Shown one piece after another: positions 14,966 through 23,489 of a stretch of 64,000 nucleotides of DNA (its first letter is position 1; the number at the start of each line of letters is the position of its first letter). The notes below the pieces were generated by a model, which saw nothing but the letters and a program-made list of their open reading frames with translations, did no database searches and had not been told where the DNA came from. The stretch lies in assembly GCF_027923765.1 (NCBI RefSeq), contig NZ_AP026709.1, positions 1,545,501 to 1,609,500 of the forward strand, given 5' to 3'. Origin of the DNA: Pseudodesulfovibrio nedwellii (lineage in GTDB: Bacteria > Desulfobacterota > Desulfovibrionia > Desulfovibrionales > Desulfovibrionaceae). Made by a program: the position numbers and the translations under genes.

Positions 14966-15417
14966 TTCATCGGAATATACGTAATATCTGTGCACCAGAC
15001 CTGATTAGGAAGATCAATCCGAAGCCCACGTAAAAGATACGGATAAATCCTATGCTCCGGATGTGGAGTCGTCGTCCTTGGCTTTTGGTAGACCGCAGAA
15101 AGTCCCATCTTGCGCATGAGACGTCGAATTCTACGACGACCAACCACATAGCCAGAATTGACCATATGCCGTTTCATTTGACGACTTCCAAAGAAAGGCG
15201 TTTCCATAAATTGTTCATCAATCAATCGCATTAACTGCAGGTTGAACGCACTCTCGCCCTTCGGCGTGTAATAAAACGTCGAGCGCAACATGCCTAATAC
15301 ACGGCACTGGCAAGATATACTGAGCGATGGATGATGCTTGTCGACCATCCGCCGCCTTCGCTCACAGCTCACTTTCGAGCGAAGGCCTTTTGTAAAAAAT
15401 CATTCTCGATTGTTAGT
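14966..15417 (-). mobile_element. IS3-family fragment, minus orientation
   Basis: On the minus strand 15417 to 14966 reads the last residues of an OrfA (ending KAFARK) and then the first about 137 residues of OrfB, very close to the complete copy at 1115-1525 (for example [20 protein letters not shown]). OrfB is cut inside [11 protein letters not shown], just after the first catalytic Asp, where rsgA sequence begins. At the other side it stops abruptly at 15417 where a plus-oriented IS end begins. Confidence 0.85.
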
Positions 15418-15418
15418 A

Positions 15419-15596
15419 GAGGTGGCCTTAGAAAACTGGACCACTTGTTTAGATGGACATATAGTAGGCGAAGGAGGCTCGATCATGTCCAAAAGAAGAC
15501 GTTTTTCAGCAGAGTTCAAAGCCCGAGTTGTGCTTGATGCACTTTCAATGCGAATTGATGCTTTCGGAACTGGCCAGCAAGTACAAAATCAATCCC
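15419..15596 (+). mobile_element. IS3-family left-end fragment, plus orientation, with decayed orfA
   Basis: A left end (GTGGCCTTAGAAAACTGGAC) different in detail from the copy at 772 is followed by an RBS and a start MSKRRRFSAEFKARVVLDAL at 15485. A frameshift occurs after about 21 codons and similarity to the element stops near 15596. It lies head to head with the fragment at 14966-15417. Confidence 0.75.
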
Positions 15597-15671
15597 ATCT
15601 CCCGGCTCGAGCACATTATTTTTAACGACGAAAAATTTGAGGAAGAGGCTCCCCGCTCTTACCGCCGGTGA
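15597..15671 (+). pseudogene. Possible 3' remnant of an unidentified gene
   Basis: Immediately after the IS similarity ends, 24 codons with coding-like composition (including RLEHIIFNDEKFEEE and ending RSYRR) run to TGA at 15669. It may be the tail of a gene cut by the IS rearrangement. Too short to identify. Confidence 0.25.
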
Positions 15672-15720
15672 CTCTACATTTCGTAAATCCGCTACCTCTC
15701 CCAAACTTCAACCTAAACAC

Positions 15721-15793
15721 GCTACTCCCCCCGTTACTGTATGTCTGACTCAGACATACAGTAACGTTTTTTGGGGGCATACAATAACGCTTT
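15721..15793 (+). repeat. Hairpin/iteron module 1 (operator-like) before the conjugation ATPase gene
   Basis: A 17-bp perfect inverted repeat with a 1-base centre, CGTTACTGTATGTCTGA plus its complement (15732-15766), is followed by TTTTTT and then a further direct copy of the half-site, CATACAATAACGC (15779-15791). The 23 bases 15721-15743 recur exactly at 19499-19521. It lies about 70 bases before the start at 15861 and could be an operator, a set of iterons, or a hairpin terminator. Confidence 0.6.
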
Positions 15794-15860
15794 TGAGTGT
15801 TGACATGTTGAGCAGAAATCTTTTAAAGATTTTTGTAGTACAAATACAAATGGAGACATT

Positions 15861-17621
15861 ATGGAAACGACTCAAGCTTTCAGAAAAAAGGACCTGCGAC
15901 GGATTCGAGTTCTGACAGGTGGCTCGTCTGCGAAAACCCAAAGGCAACCCACTCAACCTCGACTCTATGAATTTGACGAAGGCGACACACTCTCCTTTGA
16001 CGAGGGGACACATGGCGTACTGGTTATTGGTGGAGTTGGCAGAGGCAAGACGGCGTCATTTATGTTGCCCATGGCATCTTCACTGATTGAAAACGGTCTG
16101 CCTGGGCTCATCATCGACATCAAAAACAATTTGACGAATCAAATACGCAAGCTAGCCAAAGCTGCCGGACGTGAAGATGATATCATTGAAATCGGCACGC
16201 ATACTTCAGCCACTCCCATAAATATTCTGGCAGGGTTCAGTTTGGATGAAATGCACCAACTGTTTGAATCGCTTATCATCAGCGGCATGGAGAACAGCCG
16301 AAACATAGACTGGCTCCATAAAGGTATCCGGATACTCAGCGATGTCGCTATGTTGTTACATTACGTGTCACAAAATAATTTACTATTTGTACCCAACTTC
16401 GTATTACTCGATAAATGCATTAATGATTATAAATTCGCACGCACTGTTTTTAAAATGTACTTGGACAGTGCATACGATGCCGAAGATTACTGCCAACGCG
16501 CTTTTGTCACGAGGGTCCAAACTTCAGCCTTCCATATCTTCACTCCGCAAGACCAAACGACATCGTCCAAGTATGAAGAACAGCTCGCCTTCCAGCTTTA
16601 CACACCACGACTGGTCCTAGGAGCCATCACTTCAGATGATTCTCTGTGCGCCAACCTGTCGGGCATGGATTGCTCGCTCACTCTGGATTACCGAGAACTT
16701 CTGAAAAACAATAAGATCGTCCTGCTCCGTTTTAAACATACGCAGGGACATGCAGCCAAACTGCTGGCACGACTGCTCAAAGAAAAATACTACGCGGACA
16801 TCTATCGTACTTTGGACCAGGATTACGAACGCCCTAAACATTGCTTTTTCATGGCCGACGAATACCAAGACGTCATCAACGTCTCACCGGACAACACTTT
16901 CGATGACTTTTCTTGGTTTTCTAAGGCACGTGAATTTGGCTGCATCAACGTGGTGGCTTCACAGGCACTCTCAAGCCTGTATGCAAACAGTTCCCAGCGA
17001 GATCAAGTCAATGCTCTGGTTGCGAATTGCTCTACCAAGATCGTCCTGCAAAACGATGATCCGGCAGCCGATGCTTATTTCCGGCACTTCTGCGGCTTGG
17101 ACAAAACACTCGCTCAACTGGGAGCAGCCGAAGCACTTGTCTCTCGCTTCGATTTGAAGAAACGCGAGCAAACAGTCAAAATGTTGCATTGCAGCCAGGC
17201 TTTCAAACGAATACAGGCGCAATTAGTTCAGCTTAAGGAGGTTACTCCTCCCACAAACGTCTGCAAATCCCACATCAATTTACTGCGAAATATTGATACC
17301 GTACTGCAACTTCACAAGCTACCACGGGCAATCAAAATACGACCTGACTATTTAGAACTGACCACAACCTTCAAAGACCTATTCGAGGACTTGGACGAAG
17401 TAAAAATCAGATACAGAGAAGGACTCCATAGTGAAGTCATGGACGCATTGAAAACCCTGCACACAAACTACAGCGGTAAGTTTACTGTCAACGGAATCAT
17501 TGAAGTCAACTATGGCATCATCTACCTCGACATTAATTCAGATTTCGATGTTGAGGATGAAATAGACGACTTCGTACGCGAACTATTGGAGAAAGAACAT
17601 GAAGAACAAAAAAGCAGATAA
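15861..17621 (+). CDS. Conjugation-type P-loop ATPase (TraD/VirD4/HerA-like), no membrane segment
   Basis: A 586-residue ATPase with Walker A GGVGRGKT (57-64), an IIDIKNN segment after it as in coupling proteins, and Walker B FFMADE (about 329-334) followed by a sensor-like VVASQALSSL region. This order is that of TraD/VirD4 coupling proteins and TraM-recognition ATPases, but no N-terminal membrane anchor is seen, so it may work with another membrane protein or act on DNA in the cytoplasm. RBS GGAGACATT. It overlaps the next gene by 23 bases and starts a small operon. No relaxase or type IV secretion genes are in the window, so it is probably an orphan of a conjugative or mobilisable element. 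Confidence 0.65.
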   Translation: METTQAFRKKDLRRIRVLTGGSSAKTQRQPTQPRLYEFDEGDTLSFDEGTHGVLVIGGVGRGKTASFMLPMASSLIENGLPGLIIDIKNNLTNQIRKLAKAAGREDDIIEIGTHTSATPINILAGFSLDEMHQLFESLIISGMENSRNIDWLHKGIRILSDVAMLLHYVSQNNLLFVPNFVLLDKCINDYKFARTVFKMYLDSAYDAEDYCQRAFVTRVQTSAFHIFTPQDQTTSSKYEEQLAFQLYTPRLVLGAITSDDSLCANLSGMDCSLTLDYRELLKNNKIVLLRFKHTQGHAAKLLARLLKEKYYADIYRTLDQDYERPKHCFFMADEYQDVINVSPDNTFDDFSWFSKAREFGCINVVASQALSSLYANSSQRDQVNALVANCSTKIVLQNDDPAADAYFRHFCGLDKTLAQLGAAEALVSRFDLKKREQTVKMLHCSQAFKRIQAQLVQLKEVTPPTNVCKSHINLLRNIDTVLQLHKLPRAIKIRPDYLELTTTFKDLFEDLDEVKIRYREGLHSEVMDALKTLHTNYSGKFTVNGIIEVNYGIIYLDINSDFDVEDEIDDFVRELLEKEHEEQKSR

Positions 17622-18027
17622 CTACTTTCAACGCGAACAGATGTTTAACCGCTATCTGATCAAGGCTGGCCATAATTTATTAACAGAAAAAGCAAACTAC
17701 AGAGTTCCTGTAGGTTGGATCAATATCGTCGTAGAACTTTTTAAACGAGTCAGGCAATATCACCCAAACCTCAAAATTGAGAGCATGATTATCGTTGAGC
17801 CCTCACACAGTTACGGCAGTAAATTCTTTTTTGCATACATAGCGCCCGACAAACAACGGTACGATGACCTCTTGCACAAACCCCGCTCCCTGCGCTGGAT
17901 CGAGCTACAGGCCCGCCGACAAGTCTATGCAACATGTTCCAGGTGCGGACGACCACTCAAAGGCCCAAGCAAAAAGAATCGTTGTCTGGTATGTGCTCGT
18001 AAAGATGGCTTCAAGAGTTTCAACTAG
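17599..18027 (+). CDS. Hypothetical protein with C-terminal zinc ribbon
   Basis: A 142-residue protein that starts inside the end of the ATPase gene (RBS GGAGAAAGAAC), so the two are translationally coupled. Only the last 35 residues have a recognisable feature, a CxxC...CxxC ribbon (TCSRCGRPL then RCLVCARKDG) that should bind one zinc. The N-terminal 100 residues are basic and mixed alpha/beta by eye, with no family I recognise. Coupling to a DNA-pumping type ATPase suggests a DNA- or partner-binding accessory role, which is inference. Confidence 0.6.
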   Translation: MKNKKADNYFQREQMFNRYLIKAGHNLLTEKANYRVPVGWINIVVELFKRVRQYHPNLKIESMIIVEPSHSYGSKFFFAYIAPDKQRYDDLLHKPRSLRWIELQARRQVYATCSRCGRPLKGPSKKNRCLVCARKDGFKSFN

Positions 18028-18069
18028 TCAGCCATTGCCGCGCGCAACGTTGATTGCTACATAAAAAAA

Positions 18070-18717
18070 ATGGAAAACAAAAAGGACGATCTCGACCTCA
18101 TAGCAGACTTGGACTTGGGCCTGGATTTCAAAAAACATATCAGCGATAAGCCTCGCTTGATAGACTATACCCGTTACGGCCCAACCGAAAAGAATAAAGC
18201 CAACTTCGAAGACGACATGGGGTATTTAATCTCGGACGTGTCATTCCTAGACCAAGCCGGAAGCAAAACCACAGAGTATCGCCCCCAACTCGAAAAATGC
18301 ATCAATCAACTCAGACAAGGCGATCGTCTTAATATTCCATCAATAGATCGATTAGCTAGAAACACCAAAGAATTGGTCGAGCTGATAAAACGCATCGCCG
18401 ACAAAGGCGTCAGCATTGAATTTGAACGCGAAGGCATTAAGCTCGGTCCTGAATTGCCAGACTTTGAAGAAAAATTGAATCTGATTGAAGGCATTTACAA
18501 AGCAGAACAAGCTGTTGCTCTTGAACGACGCAAAGAAGGACTCATCAAGGCAAAAAAGAAAGGCGTCCGTTTAGGCCGCCCCACGAAAGTGTCAGATGAA
18601 AAGCGTTCACAGATTCGCAGACGGCTCGCTGACGGCGAAAAAGCTCCATCACTCGCCAAGGAATATGGGATTTCAGAAAGCCTCGTTTACACAATAGGCC
18701 GGGAAGGTGGACGTTAG
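18070..18717 (+). CDS. Serine recombinase (resolvase)-like protein lacking the catalytic serine
   Basis: A 215-residue protein whose central part is clearly that of resolvases/invertases: DQAGSKTTEYRPQLEKCINQLRQGD, then SIDRLARNTKELVELI with the conserved DR-x2-R (D93, R94, R97), and a C-terminal helix-turn-helix after LGRP (residues 168-212). The N-terminal active-site motif is altered: where resolvases have YxRVST, this has DYTRYGPT, so the nucleophilic Ser is Gly37. An extra about 28-residue acidic N-terminus precedes it. It may bind DNA without cutting, as a regulator, or be decayed. It follows the zinc ribbon gene by 43 bases. No clear RBS is seen. Confidence 0.7.
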   Translation: MENKKDDLDLIADLDLGLDFKKHISDKPRLIDYTRYGPTEKNKANFEDDMGYLISDVSFLDQAGSKTTEYRPQLEKCINQLRQGDRLNIPSIDRLARNTKELVELIKRIADKGVSIEFEREGIKLGPELPDFEEKLNLIEGIYKAEQAVALERRKEGLIKAKKKGVRLGRPTKVSDEKRSQIRRRLADGEKAPSLAKEYGISESLVYTIGREGGR

Positions 18718-18762
18718 TTCTTCATCTCATGGCACACACCACAACGGCAACCACCTTTATAA

Positions 18763-19062
18763 TCAATCCCGAAACCAACCGATAGTCGTACGGTATTTCC
18801 CAATCCACAACATGTGAAGGTACATTAGTACAACAAAGACTATCATCCCAACAATGACGTAGTCGGTCATCAGCCACGCACTGATGGAGTAGAGTATTGT
18901 CATTGACAGGATAATAATGGTTGAGAAGCTTCCAGCTGTCACTTGCTGCCCATGCACAGCCTGACAATTACCACAGACAGAAGCTCCCTTGGACACGAAT
19001 TCTCCACAAAAAGGACATGCTCCTTCTTCTGCCGTCGCCTGGTAAGAAAAGCTATTATCCAT
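18763..19062 (-). CDS. Small membrane protein with N-terminal zinc ribbon
   Basis: A 99-residue protein: a CxxC...CxxC ribbon (ACPFCGEF, SVCGNCQAV, residues 15-34), then two hydrophobic segments (about 44-63 and 67-86). The layout resembles small zinc-ribbon membrane proteins of unknown function carried on plasmids and genomic islands. It is on the opposite strand from its neighbours. The function is not known. Confidence 0.5.
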   Translation of the reverse strand: MDNSFSYQATAEEGACPFCGEFVSKGASVCGNCQAVHGQQVTAGSFSTIIILSMTILYSISAWLMTDYVIVGMIVFVVLMYLHMLWIGKYRTTIGWFRD

Positions 19063-19167
19063 TGCATTCTCCGATAGTTATACTAATATTATCTCTCATT
19101 GTGATACTTATAGTCTGTAGACTTATAGAAGTCAAACTTCCATGCGAATATTTGGAGGAATATGCGC

Positions 19168-19407
19168 ATGTCTGGAAATTACACGAAGCAGGAAAGAACA
19201 TTTTTGAAGAGGCTTGGAAAGGCCATTAAAGAACGACGGACACAAGAAGGCCTGTCGCAAGAAAGGCTCGCAGAATTAACCGGACTACACAGAACTTATG
19301 TAGGCTCTGTTGAGCGTGGAGAGCGTAATATCAGCGCGCTAAACACCAAAGTACTGGCTGACGCTTTAGGATGTCAGGCTAGCGATCTATTTCGAAGTGC
19401 CGAATAA
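19168..19407 (+). CDS. XRE-family transcriptional regulator
   Basis: About 79 residues, almost entirely a Cro/C1-type helix-turn-helix (KAIKERRTQEGLSQERLAEL then LHRTYVGSVERGERNIS). ATG 19168 is preferred over the in-frame ATG at 19162 because GGAGG lies 9 bases before the former and only 3 before the latter. It sits between the two copies of the inverted repeat module and could be the protein that binds them; this is inference from position only. Confidence 0.85.
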   Translation: MSGNYTKQERTFLKRLGKAIKERRTQEGLSQERLAELTGLHRTYVGSVERGERNISALNTKVLADALGCQASDLFRSAE

Positions 19408-19498
19408 AAGGGTACGCAGCAAATTACCGAATCAGCCCCTGACCAAATGAAGCCGTTTGACCCCCAAATGTATAAAAAGGTCAAAATGCCCTTCTCCG

Positions 19499-19572
19499 GC
19501 TACTCCCCCCGTTACTGTATGCCAAAACCGACATACAGTAACGCTTTTTGCCACCCCAAAGTAACGCTTTGA
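19499..19572 (+). repeat. Hairpin/iteron module 2 before the hipBA operon
   Basis: The same 23-base lead as at 15721 is followed by an inverted repeat with 12-bp arms CGTTACTGTATG (19510-19521) and CATACAGTAACG (19532-19543), and again by a degenerate downstream half-site, AAAGTAACGC (19558-19567). Here the arms are shorter and the loop is 10 bases. The module is about 260 bases before the hipB promoter. Confidence 0.6.
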
Positions 19573-19761
19573 TGTATAAAGACCTACTGCCTGCCTAAAC
19601 GTTTTTGCCACCCCTCCTCCATCCTTTCTTAAGACAGCAATCGACCTACATTATGTAGAGCTGCACAAATTAATAATTACAAAAAGATACGCCTTACCCA
19701 TTTTCTTACATGAACAGCCAAGAGTTGGATCTGACACTATTCACTTACATATCATTCCGCA

Positions 19762-19790
19762 TTGACTCATGCCTTATTTGTGACTATTAT
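19762..19790 (+). promoter_or_regulatory. Sigma-70 type promoter of hipBA
   Basis: TTGACT (19762-19767) and TATTAT (19785-19790) with a 17-base spacer, in an AT-rich stretch about 45 bases before the preferred hipB start. Confidence 0.65.
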
Positions 19791-19834
19791 ACTTGTTGTA
19801 ATTAATTTTTATGGCAATTAAAATAGGCATAATA

Positions 19835-20143
19835 ATGAAAAAGAAACTCCCAATATCGGTCCGTAGCGGATTAAAAAAACTCGGTGACTCCTTAAAGAAA
19901 GCCAGACTCCGGAGACGATTAAAAATGGTAACCATCGCTAATCGAGCTGGGATCAGTCGTGAGACTTTGGCCAAGATTCAAAAAGGTGATTCAGGTGTGA
20001 GCATAGGAAATTATGCAGCCGTCATTTTCGCTCTTGGCCTGGGTGTTGAGTGGATGGGCTTGGCTGACATCTCGGAAGATAAGGTAGGACAGGCCTTAGA
20101 TGAAGAGCGCATTCCTCGTCGCGCCAGAGATATTAAGGCATAG
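19835..20143 (+). CDS. hipB: HipB-like antitoxin / XRE regulator
   Basis: About 102 residues with one helix-turn-helix (LKKARLRRRLKMVTIANRAG then SRETLAKIQKGDSGVS). The C-terminal tail is basic and flexible (EERIPRRARDIKA), as often in HipB-type antitoxins. ATG 19835 is preferred since AGG lies at proper distance; an in-frame ATG at 19811 has no RBS. The gene ends 9 bases before hipA. By family knowledge, HipB dimers bind the promoter and sequester HipA. Confidence 0.8.
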   Translation: MKKKLPISVRSGLKKLGDSLKKARLRRRLKMVTIANRAGISRETLAKIQKGDSGVSIGNYAAVIFALGLGVEWMGLADISEDKVGQALDEERIPRRARDIKA

Positions 20144-20152
20144 GAATTCACC

Positions 20153-21436
20153 ATGGCCAAAGAAATATATGTTTATGTTGATCTCCAAGAAGGGACTCAT
20201 CCCGTAGGAACATTGTGGGTACATGCCAACAATGCAGGGGAAAGTGCGTCTTTTGAATATGCGCCGGAGTGGAGAAACTCTCCGTCAAAATTTTCTCTTG
20301 AGCCAGCACTGGAAGTTGGTGAAGGGGCTTTTCACACAGATGCAGGCAAATCCTTGTTCGGCTCTATTGGAGACTCTGCGCCTGACAGGTGGGGGCGAGT
20401 GCTCATGAAACGCCGTGAAGCTCATGCTGCAAAAGCTGAGAAGCGTAATCCTCGACTTCTTCATGACTCTGACTACTTGCTAATGGTCAACGACTTCTCC
20501 AGACAAGGAGCTTTGCGCTTTGCCGAAACGAAAAATGGCCCTTTCATGGCTGCAGACACAAACGACAGCATTCCCCCAGTCGTTGACCTTAGACGACTTC
20601 TAAACGCGTCTGAAAGAATTCAGGCTCGCCAGGAACTGGATCAGGACATCAAAGACCTTGTTGATCCGGGTGCCTCCTTGGGCGGGGCACGACCAAAGGC
20701 CTCCGTCATTGATACAAATGGCGACCTGCTTATTGCGAAATTTCCTAGCCGAAATGATGATTGGGACGTTGAGCTATGGGAGTATCTCTCTTTCAAAATG
20801 GCAGAGCGTGCGGGCATTCCAACGCCTGCCACTCGATTGGAAAGAATTAACGATAAAAATGTACTTCTTCTCAAGCGCTTTGACCGCAGAGAAAAAGGAA
20901 TTCGAATTCCCTTCCTGTCTGCCATGAGTATGCTGAGTTATTCTGATGGAACCCACGGTAGCTATATTGAATTAGCCGAGATTCTGGCCCGATATGGATC
21001 TGAAACGACATTGGACCAAAAGGACTTATGGCGTAGAATGGTGTTCAACATCATGATCTCGAATGTTGATGATCATCTTCGAAACCACGGTTTTCTCTAC
21101 GACGGTTCCGCAGGGTGGCGCCTTTCGCCTCTCTACGATCTCGAACCAACGCCGACACACGACAAGCCGAGAGTGCTGCACACTTATATAGACATGTACA
21201 ATGGTACAGCTTCTTTAGATCTTGCTTACAGTGTGGCAGACGAATTTGACCTCAATTTGAATGAAGCACGCAAAATAGCTAAAGAGGTGGCAGAAGCAAC
21301 AAGAAATTGGGCCTATGAAGCTGGTCGCCTTGGAGCGGACAAAAATGATATTGAAACCATGAGTTCTGCATTTAACCATGACGACCTAAAGCTGGGGCTC
21401 AAGGCCAAGGTTGTTATAGGAAACTCCCGTCCCTGA
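20153..21436 (+). CDS. hipA: HipA-family Ser/Thr kinase toxin
   Basis: A 427-residue HipA-type kinase: N-terminal subdomain 1 (about 1-110), the Gly-rich phosphate loop ASLGGARPKA (about 174-183), the catalytic NVDDHLRNHGF (about 304-314) and the metal-binding LSPLYDLEPTP (about 322-332). All motifs needed for kinase action are present, so the toxin is probably functional. Family members phosphorylate tRNA synthetases or other targets and cause growth arrest; the target here is unknown. RBS AGGAATTCACC. It forms an operon with the upstream HipB-like gene within the mobile region, where it may stabilise the island. Confidence 0.9.
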   Translation: MAKEIYVYVDLQEGTHPVGTLWVHANNAGESASFEYAPEWRNSPSKFSLEPALEVGEGAFHTDAGKSLFGSIGDSAPDRWGRVLMKRREAHAAKAEKRNPRLLHDSDYLLMVNDFSRQGALRFAETKNGPFMAADTNDSIPPVVDLRRLLNASERIQARQELDQDIKDLVDPGASLGGARPKASVIDTNGDLLIAKFPSRNDDWDVELWEYLSFKMAERAGIPTPATRLERINDKNVLLLKRFDRREKGIRIPFLSAMSMLSYSDGTHGSYIELAEILARYGSETTLDQKDLWRRMVFNIMISNVDDHLRNHGFLYDGSAGWRLSPLYDLEPTPTHDKPRVLHTYIDMYNGTASLDLAYSVADEFDLNLNEARKIAKEVAEATRNWAYEAGRLGADKNDIETMSSAFNHDDLKLGLKAKVVIGNSRP

Positions 21437-21552
21437 CGCAGAAACAGGGGGTACACTCTCCCCCAAGAATTTGAATTCAATGGGGATGGCCAACGCTTTA
21501 CAAAACCATATAAGTGACTAATTTAAAAATACAGAATGAAGGATTGGGTAAT

Positions 21553-21756
21553 TTATTGCCAAATCGAATCAGCCTCTATTTTCTTCTGAAGCCAATCCTC
21601 CACAATTTGCATAGGCCAACCGAGCCTTCTACCCAAATGGATAGGGCGAGGGATTGCATCAAAGTTACGCCGTTGCCAATGACTACGGATGGCTGCGCTG
21701 GTTGTTCCTAGCAATTCCGCAAGCTCGTAGATATTCAAAACTTTTTGATTACTCAT
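21553..21756 (-). CDS. AlpA/excisionase-like helix-turn-helix protein
   Basis: A 67-residue MerR/AlpA-type HTH protein (KVLNIYELAELLGTTSAAIR, then HWQRRNFDAIPRPIHLGRR). Start chosen at MSNQKV, since GAGGAG lies 8 bases before it; the frame extends upstream without an RBS. Such proteins control integrase or excision genes in islands. It stands alone on the minus strand and its divergent neighbour is the unknown gene at 21869. Confidence 0.65.
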   Translation of the reverse strand: MSNQKVLNIYELAELLGTTSAAIRSHWQRRNFDAIPRPIHLGRRLGWPMQIVEDWLQKKIEADSIWQ

Positions 21757-21868
21757 GATTTTTTCTCCTCTTCGAAATTCATCATGAGTTATCAATAAAC
21801 TGACAATACAAAATACGACTATCTACGATTTTCTTTTCACACAGCTGATTTTTTTTGGAAGCAAACGT

Positions 21869-22813
21869 ATGTACCAAAGACAACAAGAACTAATGCTCAT
21901 AGAGAGATACAAAGGACGTACTCCGGCTGACGTGACAAACTTGATCAGAAAAGACATCTCACAACTCTTTCCTAAAAGCGTCCTCGCCAAATCATTAATT
22001 ATCCTTCACAAATGCAATTCGTGGTCAAAATTGGGCAAAAAAATAGAATGGCTTTCCAGCGCTACTGAATACGGAGAACAAGAAGATTTTATTAACGACC
22101 TATACTCCGCATTCCTAATTATAAAAGCCAACGGGAATAAAAGTTTTGCCCTAAAAAAAAGAACAAAAAAATTGCTTGGGCACTTCACGACTTGTCCCCA
22201 TTGTTGGCGCTTTGTTTTCAAGCGTTACAACAAAATCAAAAAAGACCCTTATTGCTGCTTCCACGAATCCGGTTGTGCCGAATACCAAAGTCACCGACGG
22301 GCCCTTTTACGCCTCGCAAAAATCGGGAAAACACCGAGGCTACAGGAGCTTCGGAGCCTCTACCTAAAACGTACTCAAAATGTACTTCACATTTGGCCCC
22401 CTAACTACATCAATTTAAAATCTAAAGGAATCCTTGCGCCTGAGGAATACGAGCCTGTCGAGCATGACCTCACAGAGATATGGCCCCATCTTCCTCTTAC
22501 CAAAGAATTTATTTGCAAAACAGGAGGCGACATTCGCAATATCGAATCCGTAATATCGGCGCTTGATCCTGTCGATAGGATTGACCCTAATGATATGTGG
22601 GATAAAAATGATACCGAAGGTGCTGCATTTGTCCGCGAAAAACGACTTCTGCTCCACCAAATCATTATTCGTGACGCTAGTTTATACAAATGGGAATTTA
22701 GCCAAGCTGAAGCCTGGCTCAAACTCCAGCAGGAAGTACGTTCATCAAAAGGAGGCCCAAAACCAAACGCAGGAGGGCGACGTATAGGGGCTGGCAGACC
22801 TAAAAAACAATGA
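21869..22813 (+). CDS. Hypothetical mobile-region protein with Cys/His cluster and AT-hook-like tail
   Basis: A 314-residue protein I do not recognise. Around residues 109-131 a Cys/His cluster (CPHCWRFVF, then YCCFHESGC) could bind zinc. The C-terminus (KGGPKPNAGGRRIGAGRPKK) is basic and Gly/Pro-rich like an AT-hook or terminase-small-subunit-like DNA-binding tail. Codon use is AT-rich compared with the chromosomal genes around the window, as expected for acquired DNA. Fair evidence that it is a gene: a long single frame with GGAAG 9 bases before ATG. A role in DNA handling is only suggested by the two motifs. Confidence 0.6.
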   Translation: MYQRQQELMLIERYKGRTPADVTNLIRKDISQLFPKSVLAKSLIILHKCNSWSKLGKKIEWLSSATEYGEQEDFINDLYSAFLIIKANGNKSFALKKRTKKLLGHFTTCPHCWRFVFKRYNKIKKDPYCCFHESGCAEYQSHRRALLRLAKIGKTPRLQELRSLYLKRTQNVLHIWPPNYINLKSKGILAPEEYEPVEHDLTEIWPHLPLTKEFICKTGGDIRNIESVISALDPVDRIDPNDMWDKNDTEGAAFVREKRLLLHQIIIRDASLYKWEFSQAEAWLKLQQEVRSSKGGPKPNAGGRRIGAGRPKKQ

Positions 22814-23489
22814 CCCTTTTCCTCTACATATTTGACGATGGGCCCCCTTCAACTTACTAATGAACAGCTAATTCTCTGTTTAAAACCAGTTATTTATCCC
22901 AAAATCAAGGCACACAGAACACAGAATTATTGTATCTACACAACCAACCGTATTCATCACGATGCATCACGATCAATCACAATGGTTGTAGTCGCTGAGC
23001 AGCAACAGACTCCAACAAATGCTGTATGTCTTCGACCACAAATCGGACCTAGGGGACCTCATTCACCCTGAACTTCCCTGATTCATCACGATTCATCAAA
23101 AACAATCAAGCTCTTGAATTTAAAGAATAACTTGAAAAAACTTATCAGCCTGATATTATCCCTCCACCTTCCAGAATGAACAAGCGATACTGGCAGAAGC
23201 AGAAGCCTCAGAACTCAATGTGTCCTGGCGTACCATTGAGTATAATTAATGACCTTCTGCCCCCTATGGGCGGAACGCCACCTGACCGCATTACATAGGC
23301 AGGATGACCGCCACATCCTGCTGGTTGGTTCTTCATACTGAACCTCGGTTATGAGATGAACAGGAACGCGAAACCGAACCGCGAACCGAAGAGTCATCCG
23401 GCCCAGAAACCGCCCTCTCACCAGGGTCTATACTCCTAACCAGCATTCGAACTGGACGCTGTTCGGCAACCTTCATCATGGAGGCTGCT
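22814..23489. other. Gene-poor stretch of the mobile region with short repeats
   Basis: No convincing complete gene. CATCACGAT occurs at 22955-22963 and 22965-22973 in tandem (10-bp period, followed by CAATCACAAT) and again at 23084-23092, next to ATTCATCA. An 8-bp inverted repeat ACTCAATG/CATTGAGT spans 23214-23242. A 32-codon open piece ending at TAA (23247-23249) with ILAEAEASELNVSWRTIE looks like the tail of a phage/plasmid primase or RepA-type protein, so this may be the remnant of a replication gene and its iterons. Confidence 0.4.

Noticed and set aside
23215..23421. Minus-strand 68-codon open frame before the excisionase gene
   Set aside because: No RBS or domain and repetitive composition (ACCGAACCGCGAACCGA region); not supported as a gene.
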